Assembly (NCBI GenBank): GCA_964429385.1 | Contig: CAYSBR010000016.1 | Coordinates: 1 to 64,000 of the forward strand | DNA: 64,000 bases | Reading direction: 5' to 3' | Origin: UBA2377 sp964429385 | Lineage (GTDB): Bacteria; Verrucomicrobiota; Verrucomicrobiia; Opitutales; Opitutaceae | Shown here: one piece after another, positions 7,373-15,544 of the stretch | How the letters are laid out: each line of letters opens with the position of its first letter | How positions within the stretch are numbered: position 1 is the first letter of the stretch | Position numbers and translations under genes: made by a program | The notes under the pieces: generated by a model | What the model saw: only the letters and a program-made list of their open reading frames with translations | The model's database searches: none | What the model was told of the DNA's origin: nothing

Positions 7373-8362
7373 TTACGACGCATAACCGCGGGGATGCGCT
7401 TCATGCCACTTCCACGCCGTGGCGACGATCGACTCGATATCCGGGTGCGCGATTTCCCAGCCCAACTCGCGCTGTGCTTTGCTGGAATCGGCATAGAGCG
7501 CCTGGGGATCGCCCGCACGGCGGGGGGCGGCTGTCCATGGCACTTTTTTACCCGACACTTTTTCGACCGCGTGGATGACTTCCAAAACCGAGGTGGGGCG
7601 GCCGGTGCCGAGGTTGTAGAAAAGCGCCGTTCCCGGCCGGGATAATTTCTCGAAAACCGCGATGTGCGCCCGGCTCAAGTCGTCCACGTGTACGTAATCG
7701 CGGAGGCAGGTGCCATCCGGGGTGGGGTAGTCGGTGCCAAAGACCTGCAGCGGTGGCCGGGCGCCGGTGGCCGCGTCAAAGGCCAGGGGAATCAGGTGCG
7801 TCTCGGGGTCGTGATGCTCGCCGATCAAGCCGTCCGCCGCCGCGCCGGCGGCGTTGAAATAGCGAAATGCGGCAAAGCTCAGCCCATGGGCCGTGGCCAG
7901 CGCCTTGAGGGCGTTTTCCACGTCGAGCTTGGTCTGCCCGTACGGGTTGATGGGCGCCTGCGGAGTCTCTTCCGTGATGGGCATTTGCGCCGGAATTCCG
8001 TAGGTCGCGCAGGTGGAGGAAAAGACAAACTGCTTCACCCGGGCCGCCAGCATGGCGCGCAGGAGATGCAAGGTGGCCGCGACGTTGTTGAAATAGTATT
8101 TAAGGGGATCGGTGACGCTTTCCCCCACGTAGGCGTAGGCGGCAAAGTGCATGACAAGATCGATTTTCTCCCGTCGGAGGATCTTGCCGACTTCCTTCTC
8201 GTTGCCGAGATTGACGGTGTGGACGGTCACATCGGACGGCACGGCGTCCCGGTGCCCGTAAACAAGGTTATCGAGCACCACGGGCCGGTGGCCGGCGACC
8301 ATAAGCTGGCGAACACAATGACTGCCGATGTAACCGGCGCCCCCGACAACAAGAACGTTCAT
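7373..8362 (-). CDS. galE: UDP-glucose 4-epimerase
   Basis: This 329-residue extended short-chain dehydrogenase interconverts UDP-glucose and UDP-galactose for galactose use and envelope glycans. It has the NAD loop GGAGYIG at 7-13, the 'DNLVYGH' segment typical of GalE, SST at 115-117 and the catalytic YxxxK at Tyr141/Lys145. 'AFRYFNAAGA', 'LRDYVHVDDL' and 'YNLGTG' blocks follow in GalE order. It is transcribed away from the lipid cluster, with only 61 bases between the two start codons, so both promoters must lie in that gap. Confidence 0.95.
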   Translation of the reverse strand: MNVLVVGGAGYIGSHCVRQLMVAGHRPVVLDNLVYGHRDAVPSDVTVHTVNLGNEKEVGKILRREKIDLVMHFAAYAYVGESVTDPLKYYFNNVAATLHLLRAMLAARVKQFVFSSTCATYGIPAQMPITEETPQAPINPYGQTKLDVENALKALATAHGLSFAAFRYFNAAGAAADGLIGEHHDPETHLIPLAFDAATGARPPLQVFGTDYPTPDGTCLRDYVHVDDLSRAHIAVFEKLSRPGTALFYNLGTGRPTSVLEVIHAVEKVSGKKVPWTAAPRRAGDPQALYADSSKAQRELGWEIAHPDIESIVATAWKWHEAHPRGYAS

Positions 8363-8423
8363 TTCAAGAGCGTTGTATTGCTTTCGGGGCGCGGATGGCT
8401 AGCGATTTTCGTTTCATATCGTG

Positions 8424-9662
8424 ATGAAGCCTTCCCGTATCGTGATCACCGGCGTCGGTTTGACCGCCCCCAACGGCAACTCGCTGGCGGAATTCCGCGC
8501 CAACCTGCTCAACGGCGTGGCCGGCGTCGAACGCATGGAAATCCGCTACATGGGCTCGCAACTCGCGGGAGTGTGTCACTACGACCCGCTCAAGTATCAG
8601 AAAAAGAAGGAGGTGCGTGTCGGGACCCGGGCGGGAAGCATCAGCATTTATTGCGCCCGTGAGGCCCTGGCCGATAGCGGGGTGGACTTCGAAGCCCTCC
8701 CGAAGGATCGCGTAGGCATCTACATCGGCTGCACCGAGCACGGCAACGTGGAGACGGAGAACGAGATCCACGCCATCTCCAAGTTCAACTACGACACGAA
8801 GTTCTGGTCCCACTACCACAACCCGCGCACCGTGGCCAATAATCCGGCCGGTGAAGCGTCCCTCAACCTCGGCACGACCGGCCCGGCCTACACGATCGGG
8901 GCGGCCTGTGCCGCGGGCAACTTGGGGCTCATTCATGCCACGCAGATGCTGCGTTTGGGCGAAGTGGATTTCGCCATCTGCGGCGGTGTCAGTGAAAGCA
9001 TTCACACCTTTGGTATTTTCGCCGGTTTCAAGAGCCAGAACGCCCTCGCCACCCATGAGGATCCGCTCAAAGCGAGCCGTCCGTTCGACAAGGCGCGCAA
9101 TGGCATTGTCATCTCCGAGGGGGGGGCGCTCTACACCTTGGAACGGCTTGAGGATGCCCAGGCCCGCGGCGCGAAGATTTATGCCGAGATCGCCGGTTAC
9201 CATGTGAACAGCGATGCCAGCGACTACGTGTTGCCCAATCCGACCCGGCAGGCTGAATGCATCCGCTCAGCCCTCAGCCGCGCGGGCCTGCAGGCCGCGG
9301 ATATCCACATCGTCAACACTCACGCCACCGCCACGCCGCTGGGGGATATCCAGGAGTGCGAGGCCATCCGTGCTATCTTTGGCAGCGGTTGTCCGGATAC
9401 CCATATCAACAACACCAAGAGCTTCATCGGTCACGCCATGGGGGCGGCCGGCGCGCTCGAATTGGCCGGCAATCTCCCGTCTTTTGACGACCTCACCGTT
9501 CATCCGACGATCAATGTGGATGACCTCGATCCACAGTGCGCCCTGCCGGGTCTTGTGCTTAACCAGCCCCGCCGCGTTGCGAAAGTGGACACCATCCTCA
9601 ATAATTCTTTCGGGATGCTGGGGATAAATTCCACGTTGATTGTTAAGCGGTTTGCCCCCTAA
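8424..9662 (+). CDS. beta-ketoacyl-ACP synthase, FabF-like
   Basis: This 412-residue condensing enzyme has a complete KAS active site: Cys162 (GAACAAGN), His300 (NTHATATPLGD), Lys332 (NNTKS) and His337 (GHAMGAAG). It condenses malonyl-ACP with an acyl-ACP primer. The ATG at 8424 is preferred to the GTG three bases upstream because it gives the usual 'MKPSRIVITGVGLTAPNG' start. It is first in the cluster and is followed 21 bases later by its probable ACP. Unusual segments such as 'YDPLKYQKKKEVRVGTRAGS' separate it from housekeeping FabF; I infer a dedicated synthase for a special acyl chain. Confidence 0.9.
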   Translation: MKPSRIVITGVGLTAPNGNSLAEFRANLLNGVAGVERMEIRYMGSQLAGVCHYDPLKYQKKKEVRVGTRAGSISIYCAREALADSGVDFEALPKDRVGIYIGCTEHGNVETENEIHAISKFNYDTKFWSHYHNPRTVANNPAGEASLNLGTTGPAYTIGAACAAGNLGLIHATQMLRLGEVDFAICGGVSESIHTFGIFAGFKSQNALATHEDPLKASRPFDKARNGIVISEGGALYTLERLEDAQARGAKIYAEIAGYHVNSDASDYVLPNPTRQAECIRSALSRAGLQAADIHIVNTHATATPLGDIQECEAIRAIFGSGCPDTHINNTKSFIGHAMGAAGALELAGNLPSFDDLTVHPTINVDDLDPQCALPGLVLNQPRRVAKVDTILNNSFGMLGINSTLIVKRFAP

Positions 9663-9683
9663 TTCGCCCTTTTTCCAAGACCT

Positions 9684-9947
9684 ATGACCAAAGACGAATG
9701 CAAACAGGTGGTGCTCGATATCATCGCGGACATCGCGCCCGATGAAGATCTCAGCAACGTCAAGCCCGACGTGCGCCTGCGCGATCAGCTTCAACTCGAT
9801 TCGATGGACTTCCTTGATATCGTCATGGAACTCCGCAAACGCCACGGCATTGAAGTGCCCGAGGCCGACTATCTGCAGCTCGCGAGCCTGGACAGCAGTG
9901 CCGAATATCTGACCCCCAAGTTCAACGCCTTGTCGGGACAGGGCTGA
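9684..9947 (+). CDS. acyl carrier protein, cluster-specific
   Basis: The 87-residue acidic protein has the four-helix ACP pattern, with the phosphopantetheine attachment serine at Ser40 in LDSMDF (DSMD where housekeeping ACP has DSLD). It differs from AcpP in its 'PEADYLQLASLDSSAEYL' third-helix region. It lies 21 bases after the KAS gene and ends 55 bases before a strong terminator, so the two probably share a transcript. It is probably the carrier on which the cluster's dehydratase, reductases and flavoproteins act. Confidence 0.9.
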   Translation: MTKDECKQVVLDIIADIAPDEDLSNVKPDVRLRDQLQLDSMDFLDIVMELRKRHGIEVPEADYLQLASLDSSAEYLTPKFNALSGQG

Positions 9948-10001
9948 TCTCCAGTCCGTTCGGTGCCGACCGAGACCGCCGGGCCACTCAACCCTCATCC
10001 G

Positions 10002-10030
10002 GGCCGGGGATTAATCCCCGGCCTTTTTTG
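10002..10030 (+). terminator. rho-independent terminator within the lipid cluster
   Basis: A perfect 9-bp inverted repeat (GGCCGGGGA, loop TTAA, TCCCCGGCC at 10002-10023) is followed by six T residues. It separates the KAS-ACP pair from the flavoprotein genes, so the cluster is at least two transcription units unless read-through occurs. Confidence 0.9.
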
Positions 10031-10102
10031 TGCGCCTGAGTGAATGTTTTCAGTTTCCCGGGCACTTGGTTTCATTCTTCATCTGCGGTTTCGCTTCCAG
10101 TC

Positions 10103-11557
10103 TTGAACACATCCTCCCATTACGACGTCGCCATCATCGGCGCAGGGATGTCGGGCCTCGCCGCCGGCATCCGGTTGGCCCACTTTGGCAAGAAGGTCTG
10201 TGTCTTCGAGCGGCATAACGCGGTGGGCGGGCTGAACAGTTTTTACAGCCTTGGCGGGCGCAAATACGATGTCGGGCTTCATGCGATGACCAACTACGTG
10301 CGGCCGGGAGTGAAGGGGACTCCACTCACCAAGCTCCTGCGCCAGTTGCGCATCGCCCGCGAGGAGTTCGCCCTGTGCGAACAAAAGCAAAGCCGCATCG
10401 CGTTTGGCGCGCGAGGGGAGACGAGCCTTCGGTTTACCAATGATTTCACGGTGTTTGAGAGCGAGGTGGCTGCGCAGTTTCCCCGGCAAATTGACGGCTT
10501 CCGCGCGCTGGTTCAGGTCATCCGCAGCCACGATGACGTGTCGCTCGACGCCAAGCCGGAGTCGGCCCGGGCGGTCGTGCGCCGGCACATTACCGCTCCT
10601 CTGCTGGAGGACATGCTCTTCTGTCCGGTGATGTATTATGGCAGTGCCCAGGAGCGGGACATGGAGTTCGGGCAGTTCGTGATCATGTTCAAAGCCCTCT
10701 TCTTTGAGGGATTTGCCCGGCCGTTGGAGGGGGTGAGGGTGATCCTTCGCGTGCTCCTGGAAAAATACCGTCAGGCCGGGGGCGAACGCCGCATGAAATG
10801 CGGCGTGCAGCGGATCATCACGCGGCAAGGCCGGGCGGATACACTTGTCCTGGATTCGGGTGAAGAGGTCACCGCCACGCATGTTCTGTCGTCCATCGGT
10901 GCGCCGGAGACCGAGCTGCTCCTCTCCGCTTCCGACTCTCAACCCTCAACCCTCAACGCCCAACCTTCCCGCCATCGAGCGGGGAACCACTCGTTCGTAG
11001 AGACCATCACCGTGTTCGACCGGCAGCCTGCAACGCTGGGGTGGGGGGAGGATACCATTGTTTTCTTCAACGATTCGCCCTCCTTTGAGTATGCGTGTCC
11101 GGTTGGCCAGGTGGATACGCGCAGCGGCGTGATTTGTTTTCCCAACAATTTCGACTATGGGCCGGGACTGAATCTGGATGAGGGCTTCCTGCGGGTCACC
11201 TGCCTCGCCAATCCGGCGGAGTGGTTTGGCTTACCCGAGGAAGCCTACCAAGAGCGGAAACAGCATTGGTTCGAGGCCATGCAGACCGGTGTGCGTCGTT
11301 TCCTGCCCGCGGTGGATGAAAAGGCGCTGGCCGATGCGGTGGTGGCGACGGACATGTTTACCCCGCGCACCATCACCAAGTTTACGGGCCATCTGAACGG
11401 AGCGATCTACGGTGCTCCGGAGAAAATCCGGGATGGTCGTACTCCGCTGGCCAATCTCTACCTGTGCGGCACCGACCAGGGTTTTTTGGGTATCGTTGGG
11501 GCGATGCTGAGCGGCATCTCGATGGCCAATTATCATATTCTGCAGGGCAACCACTGA
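10103..11557 (+). CDS. CrtI-like FAD-dependent oxidoreductase (phytoene desaturase family), first copy
   Basis: The protein has an N-terminal FAD-binding loop 'DVAIIGAGMSGLAAG', a conserved 'AVGGLNSFY' block and a C-terminal 'NLYLCGTDQGFLGIVGAML' FAD segment, as in phytoene desaturases, carotenoid isomerases and related retinol saturases. The TTG at 10103 gives a normal N-terminus just before the flavin strand; an ATG at 10040 in the same frame would add 21 atypical residues and starts just after a terminator. No carotenoid synthase lies nearby. Its place between ACP and FabZ suggests it desaturates, saturates or isomerises an acyl chain. A Ser/Pro/Asn-rich stretch around base 10940 comes from a CCTCAAC-type repeat inside the frame. 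Confidence 0.85.
   Translation: MNTSSHYDVAIIGAGMSGLAAGIRLAHFGKKVCVFERHNAVGGLNSFYSLGGRKYDVGLHAMTNYVRPGVKGTPLTKLLRQLRIAREEFALCEQKQSRIAFGARGETSLRFTNDFTVFESEVAAQFPRQIDGFRALVQVIRSHDDVSLDAKPESARAVVRRHITAPLLEDMLFCPVMYYGSAQERDMEFGQFVIMFKALFFEGFARPLEGVRVILRVLLEKYRQAGGERRMKCGVQRIITRQGRADTLVLDSGEEVTATHVLSSIGAPETELLLSASDSQPSTLNAQPSRHRAGNHSFVETITVFDRQPATLGWGEDTIVFFNDSPSFEYACPVGQVDTRSGVICFPNNFDYGPGLNLDEGFLRVTCLANPAEWFGLPEEAYQERKQHWFEAMQTGVRRFLPAVDEKALADAVVATDMFTPRTITKFTGHLNGAIYGAPEKIRDGRTPLANLYLCGTDQGFLGIVGAMLSGISMANYHILQGNH
10937..10965. repeat. CCTCAAC tandem repeat inside a coding frame
   Basis: Three CTCAAC(C/G) units, then a degenerate CCCAACC, run in frame through the first flavoprotein gene. They add a low-complexity Ser-Gln-Pro-Ser-Thr-Leu-Asn-type segment. 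A related ACTCAACCCTCA stretch occurs at 9986-9997, beside the terminator in the intergenic region upstream. Confidence 0.6.
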
Positions 11558-11624
11558 GTCTGTGGGAAAACCGGGGTGAAAACCCCTTGCCAGTGGAGGG
11601 CGCTTTGCTTCGCTGGAACTTCAC

Positions 11625-13076
11625 ATGGCTTACGACTGGTTAAAAGGTGCGGCGGACGAGTATGACGTGATAGTCATCGGCAGCGGCTTGGGCGGGCTCA
11701 CCGGCGCCAATTACCTCGCGAAAGCGGGGCACAAGGTATTGTTGCTGGAACACCATTACCAGTTCGGCGGGCTGGCCACGTGGTTCACCCGCAAGGGCGG
11801 GCATATTTTCGACATCTCGCTGCACGGTTTCCCAAGCGGGATGATCAAAAGCTGCCGGAAATATTGGTCGAAGGAGATCGCCGATCTCATCGTGCAGTTG
11901 AAGGACATCCGCTTTGTGAATCCGCAGATGGATGTCTGGACCACGTTCACGCGGGAGGATTACACGCGGGTGCTGGTGGAGCAGTTCCAGCTCGATCCGG
12001 CGGTGGTGGAGAAGTTCTACGACCACCTGCGGGCGATGAATTTCTACGACAACAACCAGGAAACGACCGGCCAGATGTTCGAGCGGTTCTTCCCGGGCCG
12101 GCCCGACGTGCACCGTCTCCTGATGGAGCCCATCACCTATGCCAATGGTTCCACGCCGGAAGATCCCTCGATCACCTACGGCATCGTCTTCTCCAACTTC
12201 ATGGGCGCGGGCGTTTACACTTTTCGCGGAGGCTCCGATCTGCTCATCAAGAAAATGGTCGCCGAGCTGACCGCGAACGGGGTCGAACTGCGGAAGAAAG
12301 TGCTGGTGGAAAAGATCCTCGTCGAAGAGCGCGACGGCCGCAAAGTGGCCTGCGGCATTGTCGCCAACAACGGCCGGGTGATCCGGGCCAAGGCGATCCT
12401 CTCCAACGCGAACATCAAGAATACGATCTTTCGCCTGGCGGGCGCCGAGGGCTTTCCGGCGGACTACGTCGCCGCCGCGGAGGCCGTGCGGATCAACACC
12501 AGTTCGTGCCAGGTGTATTTTGGCATTCGCAAGGGTGAAAGCATCCCGCATATCGGCGACTTGGTGTTCACCTCGGATGCCCCCCGCTACAGCAGCGAAG
12601 AACTGGTGGATTTTCACACGACCAGCCGCACTTTCTCGGTGTATTATCCTGAAACACGGCCGGGCTCCGATCGTTACACGGTCGTGGCTTCACTTAACGG
12701 ACGTTACCCTGACTGGAAGGGGCTTTCAGATGAGGACTACGCCCTCAACAAGCAGCGCCTGATCGAGGAGTCGCTTGTGTCACTGGAAAAATTCATTCCC
12801 GGCATCCGCGACAAGATCGACTGGATGGAAGCCGCCACCCCGCGGACCGTCGAGTATTACACGACTCATCTCAACGGCACGTCCTTCGGCACCAAGTTCG
12901 AGGGCCTCAAAGTTTCCATGGATTTGCCGGAGAAGCTCCCCGGGCTCTATCATGCCGGCAGTGTCGGCATCATCATGTCCGGCTGGCTGGGGACCATCAA
13001 TTACGGGGTCATTACCGCGAACAAGATCGACAAGCGTCTCTACGAGATGAAGGCGGGGCGGGGGGCGGGAGGCTGA
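11625..13076 (+). CDS. CrtI-like FAD-dependent oxidoreductase (phytoene desaturase family), second copy
   Basis: This 483-residue flavoprotein starts with a short helix, then 'DVIVIGSGLGGLTGANYL' (FAD Rossmann loop), 'LLEHHYQFGGLATWF' and a C-terminal 'GLYHAGSVGIIMSGWLGTIN' segment. The layout is that of phytoene desaturase/all-trans-retinol saturase proteins. It is clearly homologous to the preceding gene but too divergent to be a recent duplicate. Redox reactions on conjugated double bonds are typical for the family. In this context the substrate is more likely an ACP-bound or hydrocarbon polyene than a carotenoid; that is inference. Confidence 0.87.
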   Translation: MAYDWLKGAADEYDVIVIGSGLGGLTGANYLAKAGHKVLLLEHHYQFGGLATWFTRKGGHIFDISLHGFPSGMIKSCRKYWSKEIADLIVQLKDIRFVNPQMDVWTTFTREDYTRVLVEQFQLDPAVVEKFYDHLRAMNFYDNNQETTGQMFERFFPGRPDVHRLLMEPITYANGSTPEDPSITYGIVFSNFMGAGVYTFRGGSDLLIKKMVAELTANGVELRKKVLVEKILVEERDGRKVACGIVANNGRVIRAKAILSNANIKNTIFRLAGAEGFPADYVAAAEAVRINTSSCQVYFGIRKGESIPHIGDLVFTSDAPRYSSEELVDFHTTSRTFSVYYPETRPGSDRYTVVASLNGRYPDWKGLSDEDYALNKQRLIEESLVSLEKFIPGIRDKIDWMEAATPRTVEYYTTHLNGTSFGTKFEGLKVSMDLPEKLPGLYHAGSVGIIMSGWLGTINYGVITANKIDKRLYEMKAGRGAGG

Positions 13077-13130
13077 TCGCCTGCGTTTCCTCGTGCCATT
13101 CGCCCAGACTGTGATTTGCATTCCTGCCGT

Positions 13131-13592
13131 ATGAATTCCGTCACCGACCTGATTCCTCATCGTCCGCCCTTTCTCTTCGTTGACAGCATCGTAAGTGAAA
13201 ACGCCGAGGGGTTGATCGCTCAGCGCACCTGGCGGGCGGAAGAGGACTTTTATCGTGGTCATTATCCGGGCGCCCCAATCACGCCCGGGGTGCTTTTGTG
13301 CGAGTCGGTTTTTCAGACGGGGGCGCTTTATCTTGCCCGGCAGGCGCAGGCGGCGGGGGCAAGCCCCGGCAGCGGCGTGCCACTGCTCGCCAAGATCGGT
13401 GACGTGCGATTTCGCAATCCAGTTTACCCCGGGGATACCATCCTAATTGAGGTGAAAAAGAAGGAAGCCATGGGCGGGTTCACCATGATGAGCGGCAACA
13501 TCAAGAAAGCCGATGGCACCCGGGTGCTTTCCGTCGAATTTTCCGTGGCGTGGAAAACACCCGAAGGCGGCGCTGCTGCGACCAAGGCCTGA
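13131..13592 (+). CDS. 3-hydroxyacyl-ACP dehydratase, FabZ-like
   Basis: This 153-residue single hot-dog protein opens with 'DLIPHRPPFLFVDSI', the usual FabZ start. It carries the catalytic histidine in HYPGAPITPG and the glutamate in LLCESVFQ. It removes water from 3-hydroxyacyl-ACP to give trans-2-enoyl-ACP. The ATG at 13131 is chosen over an in-frame TTG at 13116 because the following residues match the family start. It sits between the flavoprotein genes and the FabI gene, with 5 bases to the latter, so it probably serves the cluster rather than general fatty-acid synthesis. Confidence 0.9.
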   Translation: MNSVTDLIPHRPPFLFVDSIVSENAEGLIAQRTWRAEEDFYRGHYPGAPITPGVLLCESVFQTGALYLARQAQAAGASPGSGVPLLAKIGDVRFRNPVYPGDTILIEVKKKEAMGGFTMMSGNIKKADGTRVLSVEFSVAWKTPEGGAAATKA

Positions 13593-13597
13593 ACATC

Positions 13598-14452
13598 ATG
13601 CCGGATTTCCTCCAACTCAGCGGTAAAACCTTCCTCGTGCTCGGCGTGGCCAATCGCAAGAGTGTTGCGTGGTTCATCGCCAAGTCCCTGGAAGAGCAGG
13701 GGGCGCGTGTCATTTACAGTGTGCGGTCGGCCGCGCGGCGGAAGTCGCTGGAAGCCTTGCTCGCGGGCAAAGCCGTTCACTTGTGCGATGTGGAAGAAGA
13801 GGAGGCGGCGGAACGGCTTGCCGCCGAAGTCGCCGCCGCCGGATACGGCCCCATCCATGGGCTGGTGCACTCCATTGCCTTCGCCAACTACAGCGAAGGG
13901 TTCAAACCCTTCCACGAAACCAAAAGAGCCGACTTTCTGCAGGCGACGGCGATCTCCGCATTTTCCCTGATCGAGGTGGCACGGGCTTTCAAACCGCACC
14001 TTGCACCAAAGGCCTCTGTGGTGACCATCGGCATTTCCTCCCTGACGGTGACGCCGGACAACTACGGCTACATGGGGCCGGTCAAGGCGGCTTTGGAGTC
14101 GGCCAGCCGCTTCCTTGCCAAATCCTTCAGCGCAGATACCGAGATTCGGTTCAATGTTGTCGGCGCGGGACCGCTCAAAACCAGCGCCTCGGCGGGAATC
14201 CCCGGCTATCTTGAGAGCTACCTTTACACCGAGAAGCTCACTTTCCGCCGCCGAAACCTTTCCACTGCGGAAGTGGCGGACACCGCGCTTTTCCTGCTCA
14301 GCGAGCGCAGCAGCGGTATCAATGGGGCCACGCTGGTGGTGGACGCAGGCCTGGGCAGCAATTTTTACGACAAGGACATCGTCCGCCTGGCGATGAGACC
14401 CGAGGCTTTGCCCCGGGAGACGCCAAAGCCCAAAGATTCAAACGCCCCATGA
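13598..14452 (+). CDS. FabI-like enoyl-ACP reductase lacking the usual Tyr146
   Basis: This 284-residue short-chain dehydrogenase is of the FabI type: GVANRKSVAWFIAKSL cofactor loop, HSIAFANY, and the YxxxxxxK pair Tyr156/Lys163, which happen to match Escherichia coli numbering. It reduces trans-2-enoyl-ACP with NAD(P)H. The FabI tyrosine at position 146 is replaced by isoleucine (TIGISS), and SAGP is VGAGP. The start at 13598 gives 'MPDFLQLSGKTFLVLG'. The divergence and position suggest a cluster-specific enzyme, possibly with altered substrate or activity; another fabI or fabV is expected elsewhere in the genome. Confidence 0.85.
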   Translation: MPDFLQLSGKTFLVLGVANRKSVAWFIAKSLEEQGARVIYSVRSAARRKSLEALLAGKAVHLCDVEEEEAAERLAAEVAAAGYGPIHGLVHSIAFANYSEGFKPFHETKRADFLQATAISAFSLIEVARAFKPHLAPKASVVTIGISSLTVTPDNYGYMGPVKAALESASRFLAKSFSADTEIRFNVVGAGPLKTSASAGIPGYLESYLYTEKLTFRRRNLSTAEVADTALFLLSERSSGINGATLVVDAGLGSNFYDKDIVRLAMRPEALPRETPKPKDSNAP

Positions 14453-14509
14453 GTTTCGCTGATTTGGAACTCTCCGCAGTTTCGCTGTCTGGCGTTTGAT
14501 ATTTTCCGG

Positions 14510-15544
14510 ATGAAATTCGCCCATACTTGCATCGAATCCCTCGCCGTGGCGCTGCCCGGGGAAGTGCTCACTTCCGTGGAGATCGAAACCCGTCTCAAGC
14601 CGCTCTATGACCGACTGCGCCTGCCCGAAGGACGGCTCGAGTTGATGACCGGCATCCGGGAGCGTCGGGTATGGCCGGTAGGCACACGTCCGTCCGATGC
14701 CAGCGCCGCCGCCGGCCGGGCTGCGCTCGCCAGGTCCGGGCTCAAGGCGGAACAGATCGAGTTGTTCATCCACAGCGCCGTCAGCCGTGATATGCTGGAG
14801 CCGGCGACCGCGTCCTTTGCCCATCGCAAGATCGGCCTGCCCGCCACGGCACAGATTTTTGACGTATCCAATGCCTGTCTTGGTCTGCTTAACGCTCTCA
14901 CGATCGCAGCGGGGTTGATTGAGTCGGGCCAGATCCGCTGCGCCTTGGTCGTGGCCGGGGAAAACAGCCGCCCGCTGGTGGAGCAGACTTTGCAGACTTT
15001 GCTGGAGCGGCCCCTTGATCGCAACGGCATCAAACCGTATTTCGCCAACCTCACGATTGGCTCCGGAGCCGTGGGCGTTGTCGTGTGTCATCGCGATCTG
15101 GTGCCGGGCCGGGCCCACCGGCTGGTGGGCGGCGTGGCGCGGGCCGCGACCGCGCACAGCGAATTATGTCAGGGCGATACGCATGGCGCTGATTCACTGG
15201 CAATGCAGACAGACTCGGAGGCACTGCTGGTTGCCGGGATCGCGCTGGCGCAGGATACGTGGCGGGAGTTTTGTGCGCAGACTGGCTGGAGCGCCGCAAA
15301 TCCGGACCGTTTTATCTGTCACCAGGTCGGCAGCGTCCACCGCCGCAAACTTTACGAGGCTCTCGGCGTCGATCTGGCCAAGGATTTCTCCACATTCGAG
15401 ACCTTGGGAAATACCGGTTCAGTTGCCCTGCCGGCAACCTTGGCGTTGGCCGTTGAGGCGGGCGCGGTGAAGGATGGAGACAAGGTTGCCCTGCTGGGTA
15501 TCGGCAGCGGATTGAACAGCCTCATGCTGGCACTGGAATGGTAA
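14510..15544 (+). CDS. oleA: OleA-like thiolase-fold condensing enzyme (3-oxoacyl-ACP synthase III family)
   Basis: The 344-residue protein has the KAS III/OleA triad: Cys123 (SNACLG), His271 (CHQVG) and Asn301 (LGNTGS). Glu97 in 'SRDMLEPATASFAHR' corresponds to the glutamate that marks OleA and acts as its catalytic base; FabH lacks it. OleA joins two activated fatty acyl chains head to head into a beta-keto acid, the first step of long-chain olefin synthesis. The downstream oleB-like gene overlaps its stop codon by 7 bases, supporting the call. A FabH-like role is a less likely alternative. Confidence 0.85.
   Translation: MKFAHTCIESLAVALPGEVLTSVEIETRLKPLYDRLRLPEGRLELMTGIRERRVWPVGTRPSDASAAAGRAALARSGLKAEQIELFIHSAVSRDMLEPATASFAHRKIGLPATAQIFDVSNACLGLLNALTIAAGLIESGQIRCALVVAGENSRPLVEQTLQTLLERPLDRNGIKPYFANLTIGSGAVGVVVCHRDLVPGRAHRLVGGVARAATAHSELCQGDTHGADSLAMQTDSEALLVAGIALAQDTWREFCAQTGWSAANPDRFICHQVGSVHRRKLYEALGVDLAKDFSTFETLGNTGSVALPATLALAVEAGAVKDGDKVALLGIGSGLNSLMLALEW

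Noticed and set aside
11573..11586. Small hairpin between the two flavoprotein genes
   Set aside because: The stem is only 5 bp with no T tract, so a terminator call is not justified.
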